A stretch of DNA of 64,000 nucleotides from Marinibium conchae (GTDB lineage: Bacteria; Pseudomonadota; Gammaproteobacteria; Enterobacterales; Alteromonadaceae). Location of the stretch: assembly GCF_015595035.1 (NCBI RefSeq), contig NZ_JADNRN010000003.1:62001-126000 (forward strand), given 5' to 3'. Below the pieces are notes generated by a model, which worked only from the letters and a program-made list of their open reading frames with translations, had not been told where the DNA came from and searched no databases. This document shows, one piece after another, positions 54,401-61,632 of this stretch (within the stretch, counting starts at the first letter, position 1; every line of letters begins with the position of its first letter). The position numbers and the translations under genes were made by a program.

Positions 54401-56743
54401 GCGCTGGCAATATTGCAAGCCATTTTGCCTATTCATCAACAAGCAGGTTTGCTTCGTTTTGCCCCCAAGGCGCGAGCGCTTGCGATGCTATTTTGGATAT
54501 ATGATACCGCGGATGCTGAGCAACGTTTGTTATGGCAAAGTCACGCGCAAAGCGCAGCGGTTCTATCAAGTTCTTTTTCGACTATAGAAGGATTTAAGCA
54601 GCTTCGTAAACAGCTAGAAGAAGCGATGAAGGCCTTTACTCAAGATTTTAAACTTCAGCCTAATCCGGCAAACGCCAACACATCAGAGCGTAGTTCAGCA
54701 GAAAACAATGCGGAACTCAATGCATTGTTAAGCCAAGCAGTTGAATATTTAAGCTTAGAACTTGCTCAAAGCAAACTGTGCTTTGTGAGTAGTCAAGCTG
54801 CGTCAGACATGACGTCGAAGTTTAGTGAATCAATCTCAAAACTTGGTCATCAATCTGATTTCGACTCTGCTATGTTGCAGTTCAATACCCTGATTACCAA
54901 TAGTAAAAAAGCCTACCAATTGAATCAAACAAACAATATTCATGGCCTCACAGAGCAGTGGAGTTTAACTTGCGCTTGGATAGAGGCAACCTTGGGTAGC
55001 AAAAATAATGCTGACAAGGACGCTGAAAACGACCAAGCTCAAATAGCAGATGGTAAGAGCCATTATATAGAAGAAGCCGCCGCATTGGTGATTGCAGCTG
55101 CAGTTGAAACGCTTAGGTCTACCCAGAAAAGTCTTAATCCTAAAAACACAGAAGACTGCGCTCAAAGCATCGAAACAATGGTCTCCTCAATCTCCTTAGA
55201 AGCCGAGATAAGCGATTTACTCAGCGATCATCAACGTATTAAAGATGGCAAGCTGCGACTGTCGGTCGACGAGTTCAATCAGCGTTTAGGCCACTATCAC
55301 AGCGTACATGTGAACAACTTCAAACGTTATCATGAACTGCGCCAACGCATAATGGATGAAAGCCGCAAAGAGCTGCAACTAGAGGCTTACAATGCAAAAC
55401 CATTGAGTTCATTTGTTAGAAACCGCCTAATTAATGAAGTGTATCTTCCTATTATCGGCGACAACTTAGCTAAACAAATGGGCACCGTCGGTGACAACAA
55501 ACGTACCGACCTGATGGGCTTGCTGTTACTCATATCGCCACCGGGTTACGGGAAAACCACTCTCATGGAATATACCGCCGACCGCTTAGGTTTGGTATTC
55601 ATGAAAATAAATTGTCCGAGTCTTGGTCATGATGTTACGTCAATCGACCCAGAAAATGCGCCCAATGCAACGGCTAAACAAGAACTCGAAAAGCTAAACT
55701 TGGGTTTAGAGATGGGTAATAATGTGATGTTGTATCTCGACGATATTCAACACACTCATCCTGAGTTTTTGCAAAAATTCATTGCTTTGTGTGATGGAAC
55801 CCGACGCATTGAAGGTGTATGGAAGGGCGAGAGTAAGACCTACGACATGCGTGGTAAGAAGTTCTGCGTGGTGATGGCTGGTAACCCATATACCGAGTCG
55901 GGTGATGTATTCAAGGTACCCGATATGTTAGCTAACCGAGCCGATATTTATAACTTGGGTGATGTACTCGGCGGGCAGGAAGAACAATTCGCACTGAGTT
56001 ACATAGAAAATGCGCTTACCTCTAACCCTGTTTTAGCTCCTCTTGCGTTAAGAGATATGCAGGATGTTTATAAGTTTGTGGCAATGGCCAATGGCGAAAA
56101 TATACCGAGTGCTGATTTGAGCCATCAATATAGCGGTGCGGAGATAAACGAAATTGTTGCTGTGTTACGCCATCTAATTGTTATTCAAGAGGTTATTTTG
56201 AAGGTGAATTTGCAATATATCGAGTCTGCTGCAACCGCCGAAGACTATCGTCAGGAGCCGCCATTCAAGCTTCAAGGTAGTTACCGAAATATGAACAAAA
56301 TGACCGAAAAAGTATCTGCGGTAATGAATCACGACGAACTTATGCGACTCATTGGTGATCATTATACCGGCGAGGCGCAAACTCTCACCTCGGGCGCGGA
56401 AGAGAACTTGCTTAAACTTGCCATGCTTCGCGGCGTAATGACCGACGAGCAGACTCAACGTTGGGAACACATTTGTAGTGCCTTTGACAGCAAGCAGTCG
56501 CAAAACATTGAGGGTGATCCGCAAGTGCAAGCGGTTAAGCAGCTTTCACAAATGACCAAGGCGCTTGAGGCGATAAAAGTAGATATGCAGCAAACAGTCG
56601 ATACCGGTGATTTAATTCGCCCTATTAACCGTGTTGCCGCTGCCATGCAATTGTTAAGCAAAGTATGGGCTGGGAACGGAGCTAGTAAAACAAAAGACCT
56701 TGAGCTAGAGGAGCAAAGCGATAAACCAGATGCTCAAGCTTAA
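51464..56743 (+). CDS. Giant DUF3686/AAA ATPase (annotated elsewhere as DNA repair ATPase)
   Basis: A 1759-residue cytoplasmic protein. Residues ~1-460 resemble the DUF3686 N-terminal domain; ~480-960 are long coiled-coil helices; ~970-1320 are helical with low-complexity linkers; ~1340-1620 form an AAA module with Walker A SPPGYGKTT (about 1362-1370), Walker B NVMLYLDDIQ (about 1420-1430), sensor VVMAGNP (near 1470) and a downstream Arg. The MAGNPYTESGDVFKVPDM segment is MoxR-like (AAA_5). The name DNA repair ATPase seen for relatives is not supported by any visible nuclease or DNA-binding motif. It overlaps the next gene by 14 bp. Confidence 0.87.
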   Translation: MATEQEQLDQAVTDGGAYDVIRARLLSQASTLKTKVDKLNNARIEEFGQAKLEVAGRVRVRTENNCVARDIVPVGQDLLFGYNVFIGLKKETQVSDVFSLFQLQEKEGSYQLNQKDIKGSFLDEPNFVKEFNELYIYYKEARLIQIKVQNQTLFAVFQIGRKLEDIRVFQWQIEKDGSARYIDNRGERAIKKADSHDFEWELAGRDSHESGSHPHINILDEVFVETIGGKLTIKVENNTEDGLGIYNEDVDDSTQSLADASVHYAKVGSLILLKILPYREKEHRYLVYNTRNQQVNRIDAIGSACISLPEDHGIIFPGGYYLQNGDTKKFPDEIEGLTFKRSMRSPNGEDVLFIFYEPESGLAGLYSYNLIRKELQNPIYAHGFSIFDDGKMVIFSSEEEATRVHPMQVWETPYYSDEFAAKQPSKDSFYSRIGNKELVRGISDVVSIYRNINSNNPSRSSYEDLIKTSKSMFDSYYWMTDDEVDGLGDLIKEISNTAELVIDEFEKVEQIRQQATNALAEAEKKQQEVIAGIRISSWKTPQEYVDCLMNLRKQRGFLVTLKDQRYIDTERISELDEKVTEAFDEVSTATVSFLSDEAALKPYTDAISTLDKRIASADLVVVINEVNEELESLSLGLDLLTEVLNGLKIDDATKRTKILDDISEIYSKLNKVKAQGRNRRKQLGSSEATAEFAAQFRLFSQSINSALAMADTPDKAEEQLSRLLIQLEELESKFSEFDEFLSDIMEKREELHSAFESRKQSLMEEQQRKAQNLFSAAQRILKGVSRRAGNFADATELNTYFASDPMIMKIAELAQQLRDLNDQIKADDLEAQLKAVKEQGIRSLRDKQDIFEDGGNVIKLGKHKFSVNTQSLDLTLLPRDDGLYRHLVGTDFYERIENEELSRLKPYWQQNLVSENAEVSRAEFLVSVILKDAEEQRNGLSLASLYEQSNDAKALSAVIREYMTARYQEGYEKGIHDSDALAILQAILPIHQQAGLLRFAPKARALAMLFWIYDTADAEQRLLWQSHAQSAAVLSSSFSTIEGFKQLRKQLEEAMKAFTQDFKLQPNPANANTSERSSAENNAELNALLSQAVEYLSLELAQSKLCFVSSQAASDMTSKFSESISKLGHQSDFDSAMLQFNTLITNSKKAYQLNQTNNIHGLTEQWSLTCAWIEATLGSKNNADKDAENDQAQIADGKSHYIEEAAALVIAAAVETLRSTQKSLNPKNTEDCAQSIETMVSSISLEAEISDLLSDHQRIKDGKLRLSVDEFNQRLGHYHSVHVNNFKRYHELRQRIMDESRKELQLEAYNAKPLSSFVRNRLINEVYLPIIGDNLAKQMGTVGDNKRTDLMGLLLLISPPGYGKTTLMEYTADRLGLVFMKINCPSLGHDVTSIDPENAPNATAKQELEKLNLGLEMGNNVMLYLDDIQHTHPEFLQKFIALCDGTRRIEGVWKGESKTYDMRGKKFCVVMAGNPYTESGDVFKVPDMLANRADIYNLGDVLGGQEEQFALSYIENALTSNPVLAPLALRDMQDVYKFVAMANGENIPSADLSHQYSGAEINEIVAVLRHLIVIQEVILKVNLQYIESAATAEDYRQEPPFKLQGSYRNMNKMTEKVSAVMNHDELMRLIGDHYTGEAQTLTSGAEENLLKLAMLRGVMTDEQTQRWEHICSAFDSKQSQNIEGDPQVQAVKQLSQMTKALEAIKVDMQQTVDTGDLIRPINRVAAAMQLLSKVWAGNGASKTKDLELEEQSDKPDAQA

Positions 56744-58673
56744 CTCTGGCTACACAAAAAGCCAACGGGGCAAGGCAAAAGTAAGCTCTCTGTTTATTCC
56801 GGCCTTGGCTTTATGTGTTGTAGCTGCGTTGGTTTGGGTCCTTTACTCCTTATTTCAGCCCGTAAAGTTTGAACCAGGCTCAACATTAGCAGAATCAGAG
56901 CCATATAATGCCCCAGAGCCTGAGTACCAATTAGCGCAAAACAACACTCGAGCTGAGCCGCTCAAAAAGCCTGATACAGTGCCTGAAGAAATAGATAGTA
57001 ATTTAAGTTACTGTGCCGCACCCGACGTAGAGATCGTCGGTTTTGAGTGGGATACAAACATGGCCCAGGTGAAAACTGATAGCCTAAATTGGCAAGAAAT
57101 TACTAATGAAAATCTATTTAACTCTGCGCAAATGCGAGAATATGAAAGGGCATTATTCACCCGATTGTCGGAACTACGCAATGATAGCAATTCACGAATA
57201 GAAAGTTATGAATTCGGAGAGTACCATAATCAGGAATTCGAGTATTTGAAAGACGATAAAATCGCGGTGATTGAACGTTTCGCCGGAGACACAACATTTC
57301 TTGTTCAGACCTTAAAATACAATCGCTTTGAGTTAAGTAGCAGTGAATTTGCTGAGCTGCTGAAAACCCACCCCCCACTCTCTCTTGCCTTTGTTTATGA
57401 CATGCTTATGTCACCCAACATCATGGATGTTGATTTCATCAAGCTATTTATCGATGCCCGCGACAAAGACTCCCCTCTTAGTTTATTAGGTGAATCGCGC
57501 ACAGGCGGCAAACTTGCACTTAAGTTGCTTAGTTTGAATCAAATAAAGAGCTTCGTTCTTGCGCAAGAGTTGGGCTTAGCGATTGACAAAGAAGCCTCCA
57601 CGTATTTATACGCAGCACTTGCTTCTGGTTACGGTATCGGCATAGAAACTTTTGAATCTAGCGATGTTAATGAAGCCTTAAATATAATTGCTAACATAGC
57701 CGGCAGACCAAGCCCCGCTGACGCTATCATGCTTAGCAGATATCATAAAGAAGAGCCGAAAGATACACTGATTCGCTACGGCCTAGATATAGATGATTTT
57801 CTTGTGTACAAGGTGAATGAAGATATTTTGGATATTGAACCCGAAGACTTATCGGCGCGCTTAAGTGACATTAAAAACCAGTGGCCCAACTATATACTTC
57901 GGCTTAATCCTCAGTCTGATTGTGCGAATGAAAGCGAGTTTCATTGGAACGATAGCACCTTGATCGAATGGATCAATGAGCGATTGAAAAGTCCTAGTGA
58001 CAGCATGGCAATCGACGATGAATTAGCTAAGTTCTCAAGACTATATGTTGAGCGTTTCCGTTTTTTCTACACCACTAGAAAGCTTAAGGTAAGTGATCCA
58101 CAATTTAACTTTAATGATGAGGATCCCTTTATTCAAAAGCTTTTCAATGTTATGGCGAGTCGAGAGGAGCCAAGTGGGATAAACATTTCCGAGCTCTTTT
58201 CCGAACCCATGACTAATGAGCAAGAAAAGATGGTAAAACTTTTATTGATTAGCATGGTTAAACAGCCAAAGATTCTAGAAGAAACGATCAATTTAGGTTT
58301 TAGCTATAACGAAAAGGATATGTTGGATGCACTACGTTTTCAGAATATGGAAGCAGTGAAGTGGCTTGCATCAATGAATATTGGCTACGGTGGCACTGAC
58401 AGTTTCGGGAATGGCGTGCTGTATTGGGCAGTCATATTTGACGCTTTTAGCGCCTTGCAGAAAGTCGATATGAATAATATTCCCAAAATTTATAATACCA
58501 AGAATTTAAACCCGCATGAGCTGCATTATGCAGGATGTGATAGTTACGCCCTTGCACCTGACATTATTAGAGAGTTTGAAGTGGCAAAAGACCTGAAACA
58601 ACAAATGCGGAGCGATATATGCGAACGCATCAGTGGCTACACAGACTTTATGATAGAACAGGCCGACCAATAA
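56730..58673 (+). CDS. Membrane-anchored protein of unknown function, last gene of the flotillin operon
   Basis: A 647-residue protein with an N-terminal transmembrane helix (about 18-43) and a ~600-residue, acidic, probably periplasmic part of helical repeats. Toward the C-terminus (about 530-590) the spacing of MLDALRFQNMEAVKWLASMNIG and DSFGNGVLYWAV resembles ankyrin repeats, weakly. The start ATG lies inside the end of the ATPase gene (14-bp overlap), with no close ribosome binding site, so it depends on translational coupling. I recognise no family. A terminator follows. Confidence 0.75.
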   Translation: MLKLNSGYTKSQRGKAKVSSLFIPALALCVVAALVWVLYSLFQPVKFEPGSTLAESEPYNAPEPEYQLAQNNTRAEPLKKPDTVPEEIDSNLSYCAAPDVEIVGFEWDTNMAQVKTDSLNWQEITNENLFNSAQMREYERALFTRLSELRNDSNSRIESYEFGEYHNQEFEYLKDDKIAVIERFAGDTTFLVQTLKYNRFELSSSEFAELLKTHPPLSLAFVYDMLMSPNIMDVDFIKLFIDARDKDSPLSLLGESRTGGKLALKLLSLNQIKSFVLAQELGLAIDKEASTYLYAALASGYGIGIETFESSDVNEALNIIANIAGRPSPADAIMLSRYHKEEPKDTLIRYGLDIDDFLVYKVNEDILDIEPEDLSARLSDIKNQWPNYILRLNPQSDCANESEFHWNDSTLIEWINERLKSPSDSMAIDDELAKFSRLYVERFRFFYTTRKLKVSDPQFNFNDEDPFIQKLFNVMASREEPSGINISELFSEPMTNEQEKMVKLLLISMVKQPKILEETINLGFSYNEKDMLDALRFQNMEAVKWLASMNIGYGGTDSFGNGVLYWAVIFDAFSALQKVDMNNIPKIYNTKNLNPHELHYAGCDSYALAPDIIREFEVAKDLKQQMRSDICERISGYTDFMIEQADQ

Positions 58674-58729
58674 GCTTATTGAAAGAAGTGCTTAACAAAT
58701 CCAACTAATTAAAAACCAATGCCCAGAAA

Positions 58730-58758
58730 CAAAAAACACCGCCGAAGCGGTGTTTTCT
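58730..58758. terminator. Bidirectional intrinsic terminator
   Basis: AAAACACCGC - CGAA - GCGGTGTTTT, with six A residues on the left and T-rich sequence on the right. It lies between the convergent stops of the flotillin operon (58673) and rplI (58781), and fits both strands, best for rplI. Confidence 0.92.
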
Positions 58759-58780
58759 TATAACAATGATACAGTCTTGA

Positions 58781-59233
58781 TTATGCTTCTTTGATGATAA
58801 CCAATTTAACTGATGTTGTTACGTCAGAGTGTAGTTGAATATCGATATCGAATTCACCCACTTCACGTAAAGTACCCATAGGCAATTTAACTTCTGACTT
58901 AGCAATCTCAACACCAGCAGCTGTTACTGCATCAGCGATGTCGCGAGTACCAACAGAACCGAATAACTTACCTTCATCACCAGCAGGTGATGCGATGGTT
59001 ACTGATTCTAGTGCAGAAAGCTTATCAGCACGAGCTTGAGCTGCTGCTAATTCGCCAGCAATTTTTGCTTCCAACTCAGCACGACGAGCTTCGAACTTCT
59101 CAACGTTAGCTTTAGTTGCTGGAACTGCTTTTTGCTGTGGGAATAAAAAGTTACGTGCGTAACCTGATTTTACTGTGACTGTGTCACCTAGACCGCCTAA
59201 GTTGGCGACTTTGTCTAGTAGTATGATTTCCAT
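58781..59233 (-). CDS. rplI: Ribosomal protein bL9
   Basis: A 150-residue protein with the family start [19 protein letters not shown] and [16 protein letters not shown], a long central helix (residues about 40-75) and a C-terminal domain beginning [15 protein letters not shown]. It binds 23S rRNA near the L1 stalk. Last gene of the rpsF-rpsR-rplI operon here, followed by a terminator instead of dnaB. Confidence 0.98.
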   Translation of the reverse strand: MEIILLDKVANLGGLGDTVTVKSGYARNFLFPQQKAVPATKANVEKFEARRAELEAKIAGELAAAQARADKLSALESVTIASPAGDEGKLFGSVGTRDIADAVTAAGVEIAKSEVKLPMGTLREVGEFDIDIQLHSDVTTSVKLVIIKEA

Positions 59234-59254
59234 CTTGCTACCTCTTTGCCAATC

Positions 59255-59482
59255 TTATTTGTGTGAATCAGTATATGGTAACAATGCTAAGAAGCGCGCA
59301 CGCTTAATTGCAGTTGCTAACTGGCGCTGATATTTAGCGCTAGTACCAGTGATACGGCTAGGAACAATTTTACCGCTTTCAGTAACATAGTTTTTCAACA
59401 TAGCGATATCTTTGTAGTCTATTTCTGCAACGCCTTCAGCAGAAAAACGGCAGAATTTACGACGTCTAAAAAAACGAGCCAT
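59255..59482 (-). CDS. rpsR: Ribosomal protein bS18
   Basis: A 75-residue basic protein, [20 protein letters not shown] near the start, then [20 protein letters not shown], as in all bS18. The single Cys after FRRRKF is of the zinc-independent form. It overlaps the rpsF stop by one base (TAATG), so translation is coupled. Confidence 0.98.
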   Translation of the reverse strand: MARFFRRRKFCRFSAEGVAEIDYKDIAMLKNYVTESGKIVPSRITGTSAKYQRQLATAIKRARFLALLPYTDSHK

Positions 59483-59892
59483 TATGCGTCTCCTTCTTCT
59501 GTGTTAGCTTCTTCTGTTGCTGCAGGAGCATCATAAGATTTTTCTTCACGAGGTGGTCTGCGATCTTCGCGACGCTCTTCTTTAGCCATCGGTGACTGTT
59601 CAGTCACTGCAGCTTTAGTGCGCATAACCATATTACGTAAAACAATATCATTGAAGCGGAAAGCAGTTTCCAGCTCTTCAACTGCTTCAGCATTTGCTTC
59701 TGCATTGATAAGTACGTAATGTGCTTTGTGAAGTTTTTCAATTGGGTAAGCTAACTGGCGGCGACCCCAGTCTTCTAAACGGTGGATTTTTCCGCCGTCT
59801 TGCTCAAGGATACCAGTATATTTTTCAATCATGCCTGGTACTTGTTCACTCTGATCAGGGTGAACCATGAATACGATTTCGTAATGACGCAT
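59482..59892 (-). CDS. rpsF: Ribosomal protein bS6
   Basis: A 136-residue protein with the family start [21 protein letters not shown], the [16 protein letters not shown] motif and [11 protein letters not shown], followed by an acidic C-terminal tail with EE and DD pairs typical of sites modified by RimK. Unlike in many gammaproteobacteria no priB is present between it and rpsR. Confidence 0.98.
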   Translation of the reverse strand: MRHYEIVFMVHPDQSEQVPGMIEKYTGILEQDGGKIHRLEDWGRRQLAYPIEKLHKAHYVLINAEANAEAVEELETAFRFNDIVLRNMVMRTKAAVTEQSPMAKEERREDRRPPREEKSYDAPAATEEANTEEGDA

Positions 59893-59976
59893 TATTGCTC
59901 CCTACGGTTATAGTCTCGGATAGTGAAGTCGTCTATATGGAGACAAGGAACTGAGTTGTTGACTTCAAGGGCGCGC

Positions 59977-60005
59977 ATTATACATACCCGCGCCCGTTGA
60001 AACAA
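59977..60005 (-). promoter_or_regulatory. Promoter of the rpsF operon
   Basis: On the minus strand TTGTTT (60005-60000), a 17-bp GC-rich spacer and a perfect TATAAT (59982-59977), followed by a GCGCGCCC discriminator, typical of stringently controlled ribosomal promoters. Transcription would start about 75 bp before rpsF, leaving a leader. Confidence 0.75.
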
Positions 60006-60016
60006 CAATTTTTGCG

Positions 60017-60853
60017 TTAATCACTATTCTTTTTAAACATTGTTCGAGGCAAGGTGAGCATGCTCGCCGCAATGATAAGCGTTAGCTGCAAATATAGTGA
60101 CTGCGTGATGAGTTTATATTCTCGTAATTCAGAGCCTGCAATCCAGATACTTAAGGAAATATGCATTAAGGCAAACGCCAAGATGAGCATGTTCACATGT
60201 ATCGCTTTGCGCTTGAAGGCATCTCGGTGGTCAGGGTTTGAAAAGTTGCCCGTCTTGTCATCTCTAAATACTGCCCAAATGATCCCGAAGAACACACCGT
60301 TAAGCACAAATAGACCAACAAGGTTGGTGTAGCCTGCAAAGCCGTCAAAAGGATTGGCAACAAAATATACAATGGTGCCAACGAAAACAATATTCGCAAC
60401 CGCGATCAATACAAGTAAAGGCAATGATAAATAATGCTGAAGTTTTCGAGGCCTCAAGGAGGCTGTTCGCTTACTACCAGCATAATTCTTGATGATATTA
60501 AACAAAGCCTTATGAATTAGCATCATTGCTGCCACTGGGATCATAGCCAAGAGATACATGATTAATAAACCGCTTTGGTCATCCCAATTTAGAAGTTCAG
60601 TTTCATTTCGAATTGCTTGTATAACGAAAACGGCAACGAAGGCAAATAAAAAACCCACCATTGTCCAATATGGCGTTTTGGTCTTATTCAAGTATTGATG
60701 CACGGCTTTCGAGGCCTCAGGATAGTTGCCAACACCATAATTAAGCGCTGTTTTGGAAAATATCTGATAGCTCAACAAGGGCACAAATAATAGTGTCACT
60801 ACAAGTTGCACGGTCATAATTAAATAGTTACTTTGGGAAAGCCAATCGAACAT
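60017..60853 (-). CDS. Seven-helix inner-membrane protein, unknown
   Basis: A 278-residue protein with seven hydrophobic segments (about 11-31, 64-84, 98-118, 143-165, 175-195, 223-240, 252-268). No conserved catalytic motif is recognised. It starts 8 bp after the stop of a YtrA-type GntR regulator with an AAGGAA ribosome binding site, so the two form an operon; YtrA-type regulators usually control the transporter genes they lie beside. A transporter or permease-like role is inferred only from that. Confidence 0.65.
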   Translation of the reverse strand: MFDWLSQSNYLIMTVQLVVTLLFVPLLSYQIFSKTALNYGVGNYPEASKAVHQYLNKTKTPYWTMVGFLFAFVAVFVIQAIRNETELLNWDDQSGLLIMYLLAMIPVAAMMLIHKALFNIIKNYAGSKRTASLRPRKLQHYLSLPLLVLIAVANIVFVGTIVYFVANPFDGFAGYTNLVGLFVLNGVFFGIIWAVFRDDKTGNFSNPDHRDAFKRKAIHVNMLILAFALMHISLSIWIAGSELREYKLITQSLYLQLTLIIAASMLTLPRTMFKKNSD

Positions 60854-60861
60854 AAGATTCC

Positions 60862-61239
60862 TTAATTCCGCCCTGCGGAAATGACTTGGTTAAATACATT
60901 TCTAATTTCTGAATCTGTTGCGCCTGCTGCGCGATACTTTTCTACATCGTCACTGAGTTGAGTTTGCAGCCATTCGTTAATATCAAAGGATAAGTTCCTT
61001 AAAGCATCATTCGCTACAAAACTACCTTTCGCTCCCCTCGACTCAAGCACTTTATCCCTCTCTAATAGACGGTATGCTTTCGCTACTGTTTTGGCATTAA
61101 GTTCCAAGTCAGACGCCAGTTGACGAATTGAGGGCAAAGCATCACCTGGTTGCAGGAGCTCGGACTCAACCGCTCGTTTAATCTGCAACACTAGTTGGTT
61201 AAATAAGGGTTCTGCAGAATCTAAGTCTATTGTGATCAT
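60862..61239 (-). CDS. GntR-family regulator, YtrA subfamily
   Basis: A protein of about 125 residues: an N-terminal winged helix (FNQLVLQIKRAVESELLQPGD, LPSIRQLASDLELNAKTVAKAYR, LLERDKVLESRGAKGSFVA) and a short C-terminal helical part with no FCD or UTRA domain, which defines the YtrA group. The frame opens at TTG 61266, but ATG 61239 has GAGGTG four bases upstream. Paired 22-bp operators lie immediately upstream, implying autoregulation. Confidence 0.9.
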   Translation of the reverse strand: MITIDLDSAEPLFNQLVLQIKRAVESELLQPGDALPSIRQLASDLELNAKTVAKAYRLLERDKVLESRGAKGSFVANDALRNLSFDINEWLQTQLSDDVEKYRAAGATDSEIRNVFNQVISAGRN

Positions 61240-61253
61240 TTTCACCTCATGTT

Positions 61254-61275
61254 GTACCACCTTCAAGTGGGGTAC
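61254..61275. promoter_or_regulatory. GTACC-N12-GGTAC operator, copy 1
   Basis: A 22-bp inverted repeat, GTACC and GGTAC arms 12 bases apart, overlapping the expected transcription start of the GntR operon. Its centre is 42 bp from that of copy 2, about four helical turns. Confidence 0.75.
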
Positions 61276-61281
61276 ATGTTG

Positions 61282-61310
61282 ATAATGACATTTATGTACC
61301 CTTAGATCAA
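61282..61310 (-). promoter_or_regulatory. Promoter of the GntR/membrane-protein operon
   Basis: On the minus strand TTGATC (61310-61305), 17 bp, CATTAT (61287-61282). Its -35 lies in operator copy 2 and its start point near copy 1, so a bound dimer at either site would block transcription. Confidence 0.6.
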
Positions 61311-61317
61311 GTGGTAC
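61296..61317. promoter_or_regulatory. GTACC-N12-GGTAC operator, copy 2
   Basis: Second 22-bp copy with identical arms and spacing, covering the -35 region of the promoter. The pairing with copy 1 supports binding by two regulator dimers. Confidence 0.75.
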
Positions 61318-61632
61318 ATTTGAAATAAATCAATTTACATTAAACAAGGAAGGGTAAACGCAAAGTCAGCAAGATTACGAAAAGTACTTTTTTGTTTATG
61401 ATTTTAATTTTAGATTTTTATCTGATAATAGAGAAATAACGTAAAAACAAGCTTTAGTATAATTATAAGATATTGTTTATTATGTAAAAAAATTATCAAC
61501 GAAGAATTTATTTAGTTTTACTTAAGGTAAAAGAACATCGCAAACACTACAATCCTGAAGCTCACAATCATATATACATTGCAGCATGTAAGCGCTAACA
61601 TTTTGTCAATGATTTGTTAAAGGAATGCTAAG
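61318..61632. other. AT-rich intergenic region upstream of the cellulase gene
   Basis: A 315-bp AT-rich stretch with no gene. It contains a small palindrome, TTTTAC-TTAAG-GTAAAA (61516-61532), a TATAAT at 61458 without a convincing -35, and the LacI-type operator at 61587. It is the control region of the cellulase gene. Confidence 0.6.
61587..61600. promoter_or_regulatory. LacI-family operator upstream of the cellulase gene
   Basis: TGTAAGCGCTAACA fits the LacI-family pattern TG-N3-GCGC-N3-CA with a central CpG-containing palindrome. It lies 32 bp before the cellulase ATG, consistent with a repressor site in the leader or promoter. No LacI-family gene is in the window. Confidence 0.65.

Noticed and set aside
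51464-56743. DNA-repair function for the giant ATPase (SMC/RecN-like)
   Set aside because: The Walker motifs lie close together in a C-terminal MoxR-like AAA module, not split across a coiled coil, and no hinge or nuclease motif is present.
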